Of a stretch of 64,000 nucleotides of DNA, positions 63,694-64,000 are shown one piece after another; within the stretch, counting starts at the first letter, position 1; the number at the start of each line of letters is the position of its first letter. The position numbers and the translations under genes were made by a program. The DNA is from CASFRF01 sp031549345. Lineage in GTDB: Bacteria; Verrucomicrobiota; Lentisphaeria; Victivallales; Victivallaceae. The notes beneath the pieces are model-generated. The model was not told the DNA's origin. It did no database searches and saw nothing but the letters and a program-made list of their open reading frames with translations. The stretch spans positions 1-64,000 of the forward strand of contig JAVBPY010000007.1 in NCBI GenBank assembly GCA_031549345.1, written 5' to 3'.

Positions 63694-63733
63694 ATTCTCG
63701 GGTTAGTGCGCATGTATTAAATGAGGGGGAAAT

Positions 63734-64000
63734 GTGGCGGACATAAACTTTTCGATCAAGCCGATGGATATGAACACCCATCAACTCAAGCCGCTTCCCG
63801 TGGAACAACCTAAAACGGACGAGCCGCCAAGGCAGTCGTCGATTTACGGCAAACTGCCCGATGTGCCGACGATGGACGCGGCGGACGGAATTAAGTTCGA
63901 TTTCAACGAGGGGATCCGCATCCTCTTCCCGCATAACGGCAAAGCATACCGCTGTGTCTTCAGCGACATCGACACGGGAATCATCCTCTATTCCGCCGAC
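63734..64000 (+). CDS. Start of a probable autotransporter O-heptosyltransferase (TibC/AAH-like), cut by the window end
   Basis: The GTG at 63734, with GAGGGGGA just before it, opens a frame that reads through to the last base (89 codons). After a Pro-rich, unstructured ~45 residues it reads GIKFDFNEGIRILFP and CVFSDIDTGIILYSAD, which resembles the N-terminal beta domain of TibC-type heptosyltransferases. That family decorates AIDA-type repeats with heptose. The match is from memory of the family and covers only this N-terminal part; the catalytic domain lies outside the window. Confidence 0.6.
   Translation, partial: MADINFSIKPMDMNTHQLKPLPVEQPKTDEPPRQSSIYGKLPDVPTMDAADGIKFDFNEGIRILFPHNGKAYRCVFSDIDTGIILYSAD

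Noticed and set aside
63692..63934. 80-codon minus-strand frame opposite the heptosyltransferase-like start
   Set aside because: No ribosome site or similarity; the plus frame has promoter, ribosome site and family-like residues.

Overview
The window looks like a chromosomal segment of a GC-rich, Gram-negative-type anaerobe of the Lentisphaerota (Victivallis-like) lineage. This is inferred from several things together: AIDA-repeat giant proteins, a start resembling a TibC-type autotransporter heptosyltransferase, planctomycete/lentisphaera-style pseudopilins encoded beside GntR-type regulators, very large secreted carbohydrate-related proteins, a sodium-pump decarboxylase (OadGAB) and a glycyl-radical-type enzyme. 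No rRNA, CRISPR array, insertion sequence or phage gene was seen. There is one tRNA, Leu(UAA).

Layout. 1-5501: the tail of one AIDA-like surface protein and a complete 1615-residue AIDA/FnIII protein with an N-terminal HExxH domain. 5570-7221 (minus): nfo and ksgA. 7289-11001 (plus): a Nudix hydrolase, then an ECF sigma factor, a probable anti-sigma factor, a secreted coiled-coil protein, an epimerase and a URO-D-like protein, mostly with stop/start overlaps. 10994-11830 (minus): a PurN-like formyltransferase. 12014-14388 (plus): a three-gene membrane cluster with an ABC-2 type permease. 14429-18133 (minus): one operon of a secreted carbohydrate-binding-like protein, IlvD and a GH4 enzyme, closed by an intrinsic terminator.

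18261-25376 (plus): a cupin, then module A, which is a GntR-type regulator with a palindrome over its own promoter, a pseudopilin, two mini-ORFs, a 1353-residue lipoprotein resembling glycoside hydrolases and a small secreted carbohydrate-binding-like protein. 25491-27197 (minus): an amidohydrolase lipoprotein. tRNA-Leu follows, then a long plus-strand run topA, ppi, lipoprotein, birA, oadG, oadA, oadB (27692-37054). 37125-45627 (minus): upp, a DUF4132-like giant with a small partner, glutaredoxin, carboxypeptidase Taq and a secreted protein.

45688-51270 (minus): an operon of alkaline phosphatase, glycyl-radical-type enzyme, GntR-type regulator and mannose-6-phosphate isomerase. 51461-63474 (plus): module B, which is pseudopilin, GntR-type regulator, pseudopilin and three large secreted propeller proteins, closed by a terminator. 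63734 to the window end: the start of a probable autotransporter O-heptosyltransferase, whose family would modify AIDA repeats like those at the other end.

Main points of interest: the duplicated regulator + pseudopilin + giant secreted protein module with operator-like palindromes on the promoters; the unassigned glycyl-radical-type enzyme operon; the AIDA protein/heptosyltransferase pairing; the OadB subunit with an exported N-terminal extension; and a topoisomerase I whose zinc fingers are replaced by a helical repeat.
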